Assembly (NCBI GenBank): GCA_022565355.1
Contig: JAIUMU010000002.1
Location: 310,001-374,000, forward strand
Direction: 5' to 3'
DNA: 64,000 nt
Source: Idiomarina sp.
Lineage (GTDB): Bacteria > Pseudomonadota > Gammaproteobacteria > Enterobacterales > Alteromonadaceae
The notes below the pieces were generated by a model that ran no database searches, was not told the DNA's origin, and was given only the letters and a program-made list of their open reading frames with translations. Each line of letters begins with the position of its first letter. The stretch's first letter is position 1. The translations under genes and the position numbers were made by a program. Below, one piece after another: positions 1 to 7,517 of the stretch.

Positions 1-1
1 C

Positions 2-421
2 CCTCATAACAACACGCCAACTTTGCCCGATGCTGAGCAAATCGCTGCGGCATTGCAGCAAGCGCAACAATGGGAGCAGCGTTACCGGTATCTATTGGGC
101 TTAGCGAAAATGGCACAACAGCTACATGCGGTACCTGAAGAAACGCCATTTGCCGTTGCCGGTTGCGAAGCGCCTGTTTGGCTTAAAATCGAGTGTCAAA
201 ATAACCAGTGCTACTATTACACCCACAGTAGCTCACGTTTAATTGCTGGCCTGTTGGTGGTGTTATTTGCGCCAGTTCAGGGCAAACCGCATAGCGCCCT
301 TAGCGAATTTAACTTTAACCAGTGGTTAACCAGCTGTGGCTTACAGCAGCAACTTACACCTTCTCGCAGTAACGGCCTCTATCAAATATACAACCATGCT
401 AAACAAGCCATTACGGGCTAA
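2..421 (+). CDS. csdE: SufE-family sulfur acceptor CsdE (5' end outside window)
   Basis: SufE/CsdE proteins accept persulfide sulfur from a cysteine desulfurase (CsdA) and pass it on; they act in the cytoplasm. The motif AGCEAPVWL holds the conserved acceptor cysteine, and the C-terminal LTPSRSNGL matches the SRSxGL motif of the family. The frame is open to the left edge. A TTG at 23 could serve as a start, but E. coli CsdE is about 147 aa and this part would give 132, so the true start is probably outside the window. It is convergent with tcdA and the two stop codons overlap by a few bases, matching the usual csdE-csdL partnership. Confidence 0.85.
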   Translation, partial: PHNNTPTLPDAEQIAAALQQAQQWEQRYRYLLGLAKMAQQLHAVPEETPFAVAGCEAPVWLKIECQNNQCYYYTHSSSRLIAGLLVVLFAPVQGKPHSALSEFNFNQWLTSCGLQQQLTPSRSNGLYQIYNHAKQAITG

Positions 422-1218
422 GGTTTGGCCGCTGAGCTGGGTGTTTGCTTTGGTAGCACCCGTTCCATTAACTTGGCCGCCGCAAATAAGCCAAAACTTG
501 CGGTAACCATCATGCTTGCCCCAAACCCAGTGCTGCAATCCATGCGCTGATGTTCCTCACCATGCTTGGCGTAAGATACTGAACCATCGCCCTGTGGATA
601 GCGCAACTGCTCGGTAGAGTACACACAATCAATACCGAATTTACGCTTCGGATTGCGGCTATAACCATAATCTCTGCGTAGTTGATTACGCACCTTCGCC
701 ATCAGTGGATCTTGCGTAACCTTGGCCACATCAGTAACCGCTATTGCCGTTGGATCGATTTGGCCACCGGCACCACCGGTGGTTACTACAGCAATTTTTT
801 GCCGTTTACACCAAGCTAATAACGCCACTTTTGCTTGTATGCTATCAATCGCATCAAGCACACCATCTGGGTGCGGCGTAAGTAACTCGGCAAGATTATC
901 GCTACTAATGAAATCGTCTATCACCTGCACTTCGAGTTGCGGATTAATATCCAAAAGCCGAGCTGCCAACACCTCTGCTTTGGGCTTACCAATGGTGCTG
1001 GTAAGGGCGTGCGATTGGCGATTAGTGTTGCTTAGGCAAACCTCATCTAAATCAATTAAGGTAAGTTTACCTACACCGCTACGAGCTAATCCTTCTGCGG
1101 CCCATGACCCTACGCCACCAAGGCCAATTACGCACAGGTGCAAAGAACGAATACGCTGGGCATGGTCGCTACCATATAATCGTTCAATACCATTAAAGCG
1201 GCGCTGCCACTCATTCAT
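418..1218 (-). CDS. tcdA: tRNA threonylcarbamoyladenosine dehydratase TcdA (CsdL)
   Basis: This E1-like enzyme uses ATP to cyclise t6A37 in tRNA to ct6A. The 266-aa length fits the E. coli protein (268 aa). The N-terminal nucleotide-binding loop GLGGVGSWAAEGL (about residues 32-44) is followed by LIDLDEVCLSNTNRQ, the ThiF/E1 signature, and the C-terminal CSTGFGASMMVT is typical of TcdA. In E. coli TcdA works with the CsdA-CsdE sulfur system, and csdE is the convergent neighbour. It lies 15 bp downstream of the thyA 3' fragment on the same strand, so in the uninterrupted chromosome it probably shared thyA transcription. Confidence 0.93.
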   Translation of the reverse strand: MNEWQRRFNGIERLYGSDHAQRIRSLHLCVIGLGGVGSWAAEGLARSGVGKLTLIDLDEVCLSNTNRQSHALTSTIGKPKAEVLAARLLDINPQLEVQVIDDFISSDNLAELLTPHPDGVLDAIDSIQAKVALLAWCKRQKIAVVTTGGAGGQIDPTAIAVTDVAKVTQDPLMAKVRNQLRRDYGYSRNPKRKFGIDCVYSTEQLRYPQGDGSVSYAKHGEEHQRMDCSTGFGASMMVTASFGLFAAAKLMERVLPKQTPSSAAKP

Positions 1219-1233
1219 GCAAAACCCCTACAA

Positions 1234-1515
1234 CTAGATGGCTACTGGTGCTTTGATATGCGGATGGGCTTGATAACCCACTAACTCAAAATCTGCATAG
1301 GTAAAGGCAAAAATATCCTTAACCGCCGGGTTAATTTTCATGGTTGGCAAAGCATGCGGTTCTCGGCTTAGTTGCAGCTCTGCTTGCTCCATATGGTTCG
1401 AGTACAAATGCGCATCGCCAAAGGTGTGAATAAATTCACCAGGCTCTAGGCCGCACACCTGCGCCACCATCAATGTGAACAAGGCATAGCTAGCAATGTT
1501 AAAGGGCACACCCAA
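1234..1515 (-). pseudogene. thyA: Host thymidylate synthase, 3' part (codons 185-277), cut off by element insertion
   Basis: This part encodes the C-terminal 93 residues of ThyA, from [13 protein letters not shown] through LYSNHMEQ and LSREPHALP to the invariant ending IKAPVAI. It joins in frame to the fragment at 19812-20363: 184 plus 93 codons gives 277, exactly the length of the intact thyA at 12724-13557. An open frame extends upstream to an ATG at 1578, but those 21 residues are element sequence, not ThyA. The fragment lacks the catalytic cysteine and cannot work alone. Precise excision of the element would rebuild the gene. Confidence 0.93.
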
Positions 1516-1590
1516 AAGGTTTATAACCCCAGAAATATGCACAATACGTGTGCTCATATCGCCATATACCCCTCTCATGCATTGTGCAAT
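1514..1590. repeat. Left end of the element: terminal inverted repeat and recombinase-site-like motifs
   Basis: Just inside the thyA junction, TTTATAACCCC (1520-1530) is the inverse of TTTATGCCCCC read on the minus strand at the other end (19799-19809), 9 of 11 bases identical. Further in, GCACAATA (1539-1546) is an exact inverse of TATTGTGC at 19780-19787. GCATTGTGCA (1579-1588) is repeated in the same orientation at 19710-19719. Ordered motifs at both ends of a tyrosine-recombinase element suggest core and accessory binding sites. This is read by eye; no binding data are implied. Confidence 0.6.
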
Positions 1591-1856
1591 TAACCTTACC
1601 GCTCTTAGTGCAGCATGTTAGCAACATATAGATAATAGATACACCTTCTTAGCCTTGTATTGCCTAGAGTCCATTACTTTTGACTAGTTTTCTAAGGTAG
1701 TATTTGACGAGTCGGCGTACCAGTGATAATTTTCATGAAAGGCACTAAACCTAGATGAGTCCTCAAACCGGTGCCCACACAAACCTAAGTACTATAATAA
1801 CTAGCAACTGACGTCCAAGCCACTAAAGACTCAAAAAGCGGACGTAAGGGATAGTT
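1516..1856. other. Non-coding left-end region of the element
   Basis: After the end motifs (to 1590) no gene is seen up to the 333-aa gene at 1857. A TATAAT at 1793-1798 is a possible -10 box for that gene, but no good -35 box is seen at the right distance. AAGGGA just before the ATG at 1857 is a fair ribosome binding site. No tRNA or long repeat was found. Confidence 0.4.
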
Positions 1857-2858
1857 ATGTCAGATTCAAACGTATTAATCAGTCAACACGATTTACCACT
1901 TCTCAAAGACTTCGTTAAATTTACATTAGACAATAGCAACGTCAACGTCAGTTTGCATGATGGTTACAACCTCTTAGCGAAAGCCATTGGTTATCGTAAC
2001 TGGAATTGCCTGTCTAAATCGAATAAACATGAAGTCTTGTTTTCAGATGTATTTCAAGTCCTGAATGAATCTGCTCCGGCATTCTTCAAGGAAATAGCAA
2101 ACCATACCAGTACGACTCTAACTGAAGAACAAGCAATATCGGCGCGAGATAGAGCTTTTGCTTCTTTCATTCCTTCTAACCGAAAATGGCTAGAACTCAG
2201 TGGTGTTGGACGCAGCGCCTACAACAATGAGATGAAGATCTGCTTACTACCTACAGAGAAGCCAGCCTGCTTTATCCTCTTAGGCTACAAAAGCTATTTG
2301 GAACTTTTGATAAGAGCAAAACACATTAATGAGAACCCAGACCTATTCGCAATGCAAATTATTGAGATAGATTTAAAAAAGACCCGAAGAAGAGTACGAC
2401 CACATAAAACAAGTCTTCCAATCTATTCTTACCTAGATTCGTATATTAAAAATGCGGTCTTTGTAGAGAAAAGTAACATAATAGTTACTCACTACAACTC
2501 AATTAAGTCTGAAGATGTCGTAATATCTGACATTTCAATGCAGTACCTATGTGCGAGGTCTGCCTTTTTTTATCCAATTAGCTATTGTTATACACTGGAG
2601 GTGAAAAATAGTTCGCTGCTACTCTATTCAAACAATGAGTTTGACAACAGAGTAATAGGTATTGACTTTAAGCCAAAGAAAGCTCTTGAACAATTCAAAG
2701 AAAATCGCCCAAATGGAGAATATATTCCGATAGAGCTATTATTGTGCATCAATCAACTAAAAGATAGCCCTGTGTCTTATGGCGAGGAGTGCTACCTCGA
2801 ATTTTGCAATAAATATATTTGCGCATATTACAATCTAAGCTATATAGCGAAACCATAG
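1857..2858 (+). CDS. Unknown 333-aa cargo protein with an N-terminal helical domain
   Basis: I do not recognise the whole protein. Residues about 10-60 have a helix-rich pattern ending in LLAKAIGYRNWNCLSK. This resembles the small N-terminal domain often annotated as glyoxalase-related, whose hallmark is a (L/A)xxxGYxxWxxL stretch; that match is from memory. The rest, about 270 residues, shows no motif, signal peptide or membrane segment. It is the only cargo gene on the plus strand and converges on the SIR2 gene, with 52 bp between them. A ribosome binding site (AAGGGA) supports the ATG. Its place in a defence-rich element makes a defence or regulatory role possible, but nothing in the sequence proves it. 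Confidence 0.7.
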   Translation: MSDSNVLISQHDLPLLKDFVKFTLDNSNVNVSLHDGYNLLAKAIGYRNWNCLSKSNKHEVLFSDVFQVLNESAPAFFKEIANHTSTTLTEEQAISARDRAFASFIPSNRKWLELSGVGRSAYNNEMKICLLPTEKPACFILLGYKSYLELLIRAKHINENPDLFAMQIIEIDLKKTRRRVRPHKTSLPIYSYLDSYIKNAVFVEKSNIIVTHYNSIKSEDVVISDISMQYLCARSAFFYPISYCYTLEVKNSSLLLYSNNEFDNRVIGIDFKPKKALEQFKENRPNGEYIPIELLLCINQLKDSPVSYGEECYLEFCNKYICAYYNLSYIAKP

Positions 2859-2874
2859 CTTTCTTTTACTCAGA

Positions 2875-2890
2875 AGCAATACTCATTGCT
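2875..2890. terminator. Small stem-loop between convergent cargo genes
   Basis: AGCAAT-ACTC-ATTGCT forms a 6-bp perfect stem with a 4-base loop between the ends of the 333-aa gene and the SIR2 gene. No T-run follows on either strand, so if it acts as a bidirectional terminator it is a weak one. Confidence 0.25.
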
Positions 2891-2910
2891 ATGTGTCGTT
2901 AAATATACTT

Positions 2911-5900
2911 TCAACCAATCATCGACCATTGATTTTTAATTTCGGAAAATTCATTTTCTGACTGACAAATGTCTTTCCATTTCAGGACTTCAGAGGGCAT
3001 GACTTTCTCCATCTTAAAGTAACACTGATAAAGAGTGTGAGCCAACTTTGCAGCGCTTTTCCTTAAAGCTAAATTTTCTTCGAAATTTAAATGCTCAAAT
3101 CCACGCGCGATGCTGTTGAGAGATTTTAGTATCGCAGATTCAAGTTCAGGATTTAATTTATCGATATATAGCTTCAAAATACAGTTCACAACCTGAAGGG
3201 CCTCAACTAGGTATTGCCCCCTAGAATACCTTATAAAAGTAGCAAGAAGACTTTCATACTGTTCACGACGCTTATCATTATTACGGAGAATCGCGTCTAT
3301 GGCTCTTAATGCATCTAAGACCTTATACTTTTCAAAACTTGAGATAGAATCTTCAACGTCGCTAATGAAATCGTCTTCGTCGTATGACACGAACTCGTGG
3401 GCCACAGCTTTTAAACTTAGACTGTCAAGGCCCAACGTCTTAAATTCAGCAATCATTTTCTCGATTTGTTCTCTGTACCTAACCATGTTGTTGCGTATGA
3501 TCACTACATCAATAGCAGCGACAAAAAGAGAAAATCTATCCCGCATCTCTTTGAATAGCTCGCTATCGCTTTTTCTTGCCTCAAAAATAGCCTTATCCAA
3601 CTGCCACCATGTTATAAGCTTCTCTGCGTGATTTATGAGTTCGTCTTTGCTCCATTCTATATGAGCGCTACCACCAACTATTTCGCTAGTAAATGGATCT
3701 GGCCTTCCTCGCATGCTGAACGAACTTGGCTTAGCACTATTCGCTTGTATCAGTGGCGAAGCATCAAGCAAAAACTCGCGAAACGCCTTTTCTATGTTTC
3801 TATCCCCTTCAAACATATCTATAAATGCGAACTTAAAGTATCCAGTATTTTCTGGAAGCCCGTACTTATCTTTATGGAATAGAAGTTTAGTTAACAAGCT
3901 TTTGATTTGATTCTTATTTAGAAGCCCCATATTCTTTAAACTAACAAGAGTGATGCTTGCGTTTTCCCTTACGTCATTTACATTTGACTTTAAAGCATCT
4001 AGAAATGGCTTCACTTTATTGTGAGGTAGCTTACGCTCGCTAGCTTCCTCTATTGACTTAATATCTGAAGAAAAATAAATAAAGCTAAAAGGATTATAAA
4101 AATAAAAAGAATTAAATTTGTCTAGTTCGCCACTTATCCCGTATCGAGCGATATCAACAATCTGGTCTACACGAGAAATAATTTCTCGATCACTAAACGA
4201 AAACATCAACCTTTTTACTAGGTTATTCAAAGAATCATATTTATTTCTGTTAAAGTTATTGCTGTAAATTTTTATCAATAACGTTAAAACTTGATCTTTG
4301 ATTTTGGTACTTGCTTTACAGCAGAGCCTCGAAAGAACCTCGGGCAAAACAAAACCATAATCGTAGAGGCTACTTTCTTCATTGACAAATGAATTCAAGA
4401 GGTCAATATAGCTTTTAGCTAATTCATCAACATACTCAGTATCAAATTCCAATAAACTTTCTCTTGTAAAAATTAACTCAATGCTTTTTTTATCTCGCGT
4501 TCGAAGCATGGTCACCATTGCCCAGTAGGGAGCATGCGTTGCAATCCTTTTGATGGCATTATTTGCCATAGTATTAGCAATATTGACCCGAGGCAAGCTG
4601 AATGGTAAAGCTGCATCTTCGAAAAACCTCAACAATCGGAACGCATTGAGCACCTCATCACTCTCAAAAGAAAAGTGACGTGTTGTCCTCTGACTTCCTA
4701 TATCAAATCCACTGGTAACAGAGATAGCCTTCTGAGGCGTCGGTTCATGCTTTATCTCTAATTGTAGTAATTCCATTTCTTGCCGTGGATTACATTTGAA
4801 CTGTTGAAGCTCATTTAATCTATCTTGGTACTCTTGTTTTTGCTCCGACGACCAATTACCGGATTGTATCGATAAGGCTAAATTAACATTAGTTAGTAAA
4901 ACTAAGATATAGGATTCGAGTGACACGTTTCCGTATTCTACAATAGAAGTATCCGCGTTGATCTTTCTTCGAGTTTTAACAAGAGCTTTTTCAAGCAAGT
5001 CTCTTGCATTACCTAGACTATTCACTTCAGCCAGTATGCTTGCTTTCCTAAACATCCAAATAGCTGACGTCGATCCAGAACCCCAGCGTGTTAGTAAATT
5101 CGTGAGCTCTGCCCCCTTATTTTCCATTAAAAGGTACAACGCTTTTTCATGGGTTAGATAGTCGATATAAACTGGCTCTTTAAATTTATCAGATGCCACT
5201 TTGAAAAGCGTCTTCCATGAGCTTTTTTTTCCTTCCTCCCGATAATATCTCAGTAAAGACATTACAATATGGAAAACTTTAGGATCTTTCAATTTATCTT
5301 TCGAAATATCAGCTTCGATTGACGACCAAATTGAATTAACTTCATTGTCAAACACCGGAAGTAATGATTTTTCTTTACGCCATAGAAATTCATATACAAA
5401 GTCTTTCATTAACTGCAATGGTATCGATTCACTCTGACTGAATATCTCTGACCAATCGCGTGTGTAACTCCATAGCTTCTTTCTTAAGTCGTGAGGAACA
5501 ACAAGCCAATTTGGGTAGGATTGCCTTTCATCTCGCCACAGCTTTGTCACCTGCGATATATTGTTTGGTAACTTCTTGATATCCAGCATACCTTTATCGT
5601 TTTTCTTCGGGCGGATATACTTTGGCGACAAGTTCCAATCACTCTTGGTTTCAGAGTCAGTTTTAAACCTACAGTAATTAATAAATTTAGCGATCCCGCC
5701 GCGATGATCACTCTTTTGAACGTCGTCACATAGCGACATGTCTACGCACGTTATATTATATTGCGCCAACGCTTTTTCTTGTGATGCAGACAAGTTCAAT
5801 ACACCTATAAGGTATATTTTGGGTGAATTCTCTTTACCTAAGTTATCTCTAATCCAACCAACCCATTTAAGAAAGTTTGGATCATCTCCTGAGAAACCAA

Positions 5901-6513
5901 TCAAACACAAGGTGTTCTCTAACAACGTTTGTTGTACGGTATTAACGAAAGGAGCAAATTTTTGAGGGTAAATTCTATAGTCTTCTTCGCTAATAATTAA
6001 AGGAGTCGAAGCAGAGAAGCAGCCGTGCAATTTAAATATACGAGGAGGCATTGAATGAACTAAGTTATCTTTATGCACTACTACTTTGTAATTTCTTTCA
6101 TTCACAGAGTCAGCGGCACGCTCCAAAAGGGTATCGTAATTAGTTGTAAAAACATCTGTCCAAGGCAGACTCAGTAAGGAGTGGTGCAACTCAGACGGTT
6201 TGTAGTCATTATCTGGAATATTTTCTCTAAGGAGCGAGTCCAGAACTGGACGACCAAAATTTGATTCAACTTCATATGCTAGCTTTAGCGGGTCGAAAAA
6301 ATTGTACTTGGCATTGCGTATGTCCTCTCCTCTCACCTTCTCAAAAAAAGCATTACCTAAATCTTGCCAACTAGGAAATTTTTTTGCATTTTCGAACGTC
6401 GGCTTTGCATTCATACTAAACCCTGCACCCACCATAATGGATGCGTTTCTGTCAGATAAGCATTGTGCTATCTCATCAAGATAAGGCTTAATCGAAGAAG
6501 GGATTTCCTGCAT
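2911..6513 (-). CDS. Large SIR2-domain protein, probable anti-phage NADase (DSR-like)
   Basis: The N-terminal 290 residues or so form a SIR2-like domain, with GAGFS (residues 29-33), TTNYD (123-127), KLHG with the predicted catalytic histidine (161-164) and LIGFSGDDPNF. In bacterial defence proteins such domains typically cleave NAD+ to stop phage growth. The remaining ~900 residues are helical-looking without a recognised motif. That gives the layout of defence-associated sirtuins, where the long C-terminus senses the phage. The frame could start at 6609, but ATG 6513 (MQEIPSSIKPYL) is chosen because GGA lies just upstream and the SIR2 fold begins right after it, giving 1200 aa. No second defence gene is clearly paired with it. 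The SIR2 fold is clear; the biological role is inference. Confidence 0.85.
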   Translation of the reverse strand: MQEIPSSIKPYLDEIAQCLSDRNASIMVGAGFSMNAKPTFENAKKFPSWQDLGNAFFEKVRGEDIRNAKYNFFDPLKLAYEVESNFGRPVLDSLLRENIPDNDYKPSELHHSLLSLPWTDVFTTNYDTLLERAADSVNERNYKVVVHKDNLVHSMPPRIFKLHGCFSASTPLIISEEDYRIYPQKFAPFVNTVQQTLLENTLCLIGFSGDDPNFLKWVGWIRDNLGKENSPKIYLIGVLNLSASQEKALAQYNITCVDMSLCDDVQKSDHRGGIAKFINYCRFKTDSETKSDWNLSPKYIRPKKNDKGMLDIKKLPNNISQVTKLWRDERQSYPNWLVVPHDLRKKLWSYTRDWSEIFSQSESIPLQLMKDFVYEFLWRKEKSLLPVFDNEVNSIWSSIEADISKDKLKDPKVFHIVMSLLRYYREEGKKSSWKTLFKVASDKFKEPVYIDYLTHEKALYLLMENKGAELTNLLTRWGSGSTSAIWMFRKASILAEVNSLGNARDLLEKALVKTRRKINADTSIVEYGNVSLESYILVLLTNVNLALSIQSGNWSSEQKQEYQDRLNELQQFKCNPRQEMELLQLEIKHEPTPQKAISVTSGFDIGSQRTTRHFSFESDEVLNAFRLLRFFEDAALPFSLPRVNIANTMANNAIKRIATHAPYWAMVTMLRTRDKKSIELIFTRESLLEFDTEYVDELAKSYIDLLNSFVNEESSLYDYGFVLPEVLSRLCCKASTKIKDQVLTLLIKIYSNNFNRNKYDSLNNLVKRLMFSFSDREIISRVDQIVDIARYGISGELDKFNSFYFYNPFSFIYFSSDIKSIEEASERKLPHNKVKPFLDALKSNVNDVRENASITLVSLKNMGLLNKNQIKSLLTKLLFHKDKYGLPENTGYFKFAFIDMFEGDRNIEKAFREFLLDASPLIQANSAKPSSFSMRGRPDPFTSEIVGGSAHIEWSKDELINHAEKLITWWQLDKAIFEARKSDSELFKEMRDRFSLFVAAIDVVIIRNNMVRYREQIEKMIAEFKTLGLDSLSLKAVAHEFVSYDEDDFISDVEDSISSFEKYKVLDALRAIDAILRNNDKRREQYESLLATFIRYSRGQYLVEALQVVNCILKLYIDKLNPELESAILKSLNSIARGFEHLNFEENLALRKSAAKLAHTLYQCYFKMEKVMPSEVLKWKDICQSENEFSEIKNQWSMIG

Positions 6514-6721
6514 ATTTATTCCATTTTGTTTAATTTCGTTAATAAACACAAAGATAAAATTCCGATGGCGCAGATAAAGAAGATTCTCTCTACAAAGGAT
6601 GCATCTCAATCTAGACTTATTTTACTTATCAAACCTTCTCAAGGAAACAATACTCAAGTAAACCCCAGAGTAAGTACTCGCTGTAATCAGCTCATCACAC
6701 CTTCATGTACTAAGATATCAC

Positions 6722-6931
6722 CTATGTTGGAATAAATTTACCTTCCTTCAGTATGCCGTGCTCAACAACTCCTGACGGTAAGCGCCGTATCAGCAAGTCA
6801 CGATTGTTTGGATCGGGTGAGTACAAAGTGTTGCCGTCAGCTATCAATTGTTTATACAAACCACCTTGAAGCGAATCCAGCGTCACTTCTCTCGCAAGCG
6901 CATATACATCCAGAGGTTTTCTGTTAGTCAT
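6722..6931 (-). CDS. Small unknown cargo protein (69 aa)
   Basis: I do not recognise this protein. A longer frame begins at 6961, but ATG 6931 is preceded by a perfect AGGAGG (6936-6941) at a 4-base spacing and is chosen as the start (MTNRKPLDVYALAREV). It is soluble and mixed charge, with no cysteine or membrane segment. It lies 67 bp downstream of a 97-aa gene on the same strand and upstream of the SIR2 gene. The strong ribosome binding site argues that it is a real gene. Confidence 0.6.
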   Translation of the reverse strand: MTNRKPLDVYALAREVTLDSLQGGLYKQLIADGNTLYSPDPNNRDLLIRRLPSGVVEHGILKEGKFIPT

Positions 6932-6998
6932 GGAGCCTCCTAGTTGCAGCTCTACCATCACTTCAGGCTACATACTTTCCTGAGTGTCGAGTCGTTCT

Positions 6999-7292
6999 CT
7001 ATGACTCCTTGCCAGAACGTTGCAGTTTGATTTCGTTAGCGGAGGCAAATGACTGAAGCTTTTGGTCGTAACGAGATAACTCTTTAGCATATCGGCAGAA
7101 AAACTTTACCGTACTGCTCTCAATGTCAAACGTGGCCCGCAGGTCGTTCTCTCCTGCATCGACTGAATACCACCCGTTTCCCAAATTATGCGCACATCTG
7201 GCTCTTACAAAGTGCTCTCTGGCAAATTTTGAGAGTACCTCTTCAACCTGATCTGAATTGATTGTATGAAAAGTTGTTTGACAGTACGGCAT
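6999..7292 (-). CDS. Small unknown cargo protein (97 aa)
   Basis: No family is recognised. The protein starts MPYCQTTFHTI, is soluble and ends in a basic tail (KLQRSGKES). GAGAGG lies eight bases before the ATG. It is on the same strand as the type III R-M pair and the 69-aa gene, and 225 bp of non-coding DNA separates it from res, so it probably has its own promoter. Function cannot be stated from sequence. Confidence 0.55.
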   Translation of the reverse strand: MPYCQTTFHTINSDQVEEVLSKFAREHFVRARCAHNLGNGWYSVDAGENDLRATFDIESSTVKFFCRYAKELSRYDQKLQSFASANEIKLQRSGKES

Positions 7293-7342
7293 GGCAATAG
7301 CCTCTCGTTCAACGTCTTTTGAACATAATAGAGTCTGATTAC

Positions 7343-7380
7343 CGCTGACGCAAATACTAGCTGATAAGCCTGCGTCAGCG
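7343..7380. repeat. 10-bp perfect inverted repeat upstream of the small cargo genes
   Basis: CGCTGACGCA (7343-7352) and its exact complement TGCGTCAGCG (7371-7380) are separated by 18 bases in the gap between res and the 97-aa gene. No T-run follows on the minus strand, so an operator or a weak termination structure are both possible. Confidence 0.4.
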
Positions 7381-7517
7381 CTTCAGTAGATAATTTGGAT
7401 ATCAGTCAAACCGCCCGTAGAAACGGAGTAAACCCTATTTTTGTTGGGGCAAGCTGAACCAAGTAGAGTTGGTTATGCACCCACTCTATTATTTCCTTGT
7501 TCACGTTTTCCATATTT

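Noticed and set aside
722-1237. 171-codon open frame on the plus strand over tcdA
   Set aside because: It is the shadow of tcdA on the opposite strand with no family motif or ribosome binding site.
7343-7380. Integron attC site or CRISPR unit
   Set aside because: A single 10-bp inverted repeat without the attC core or any spacer-repeat pattern.
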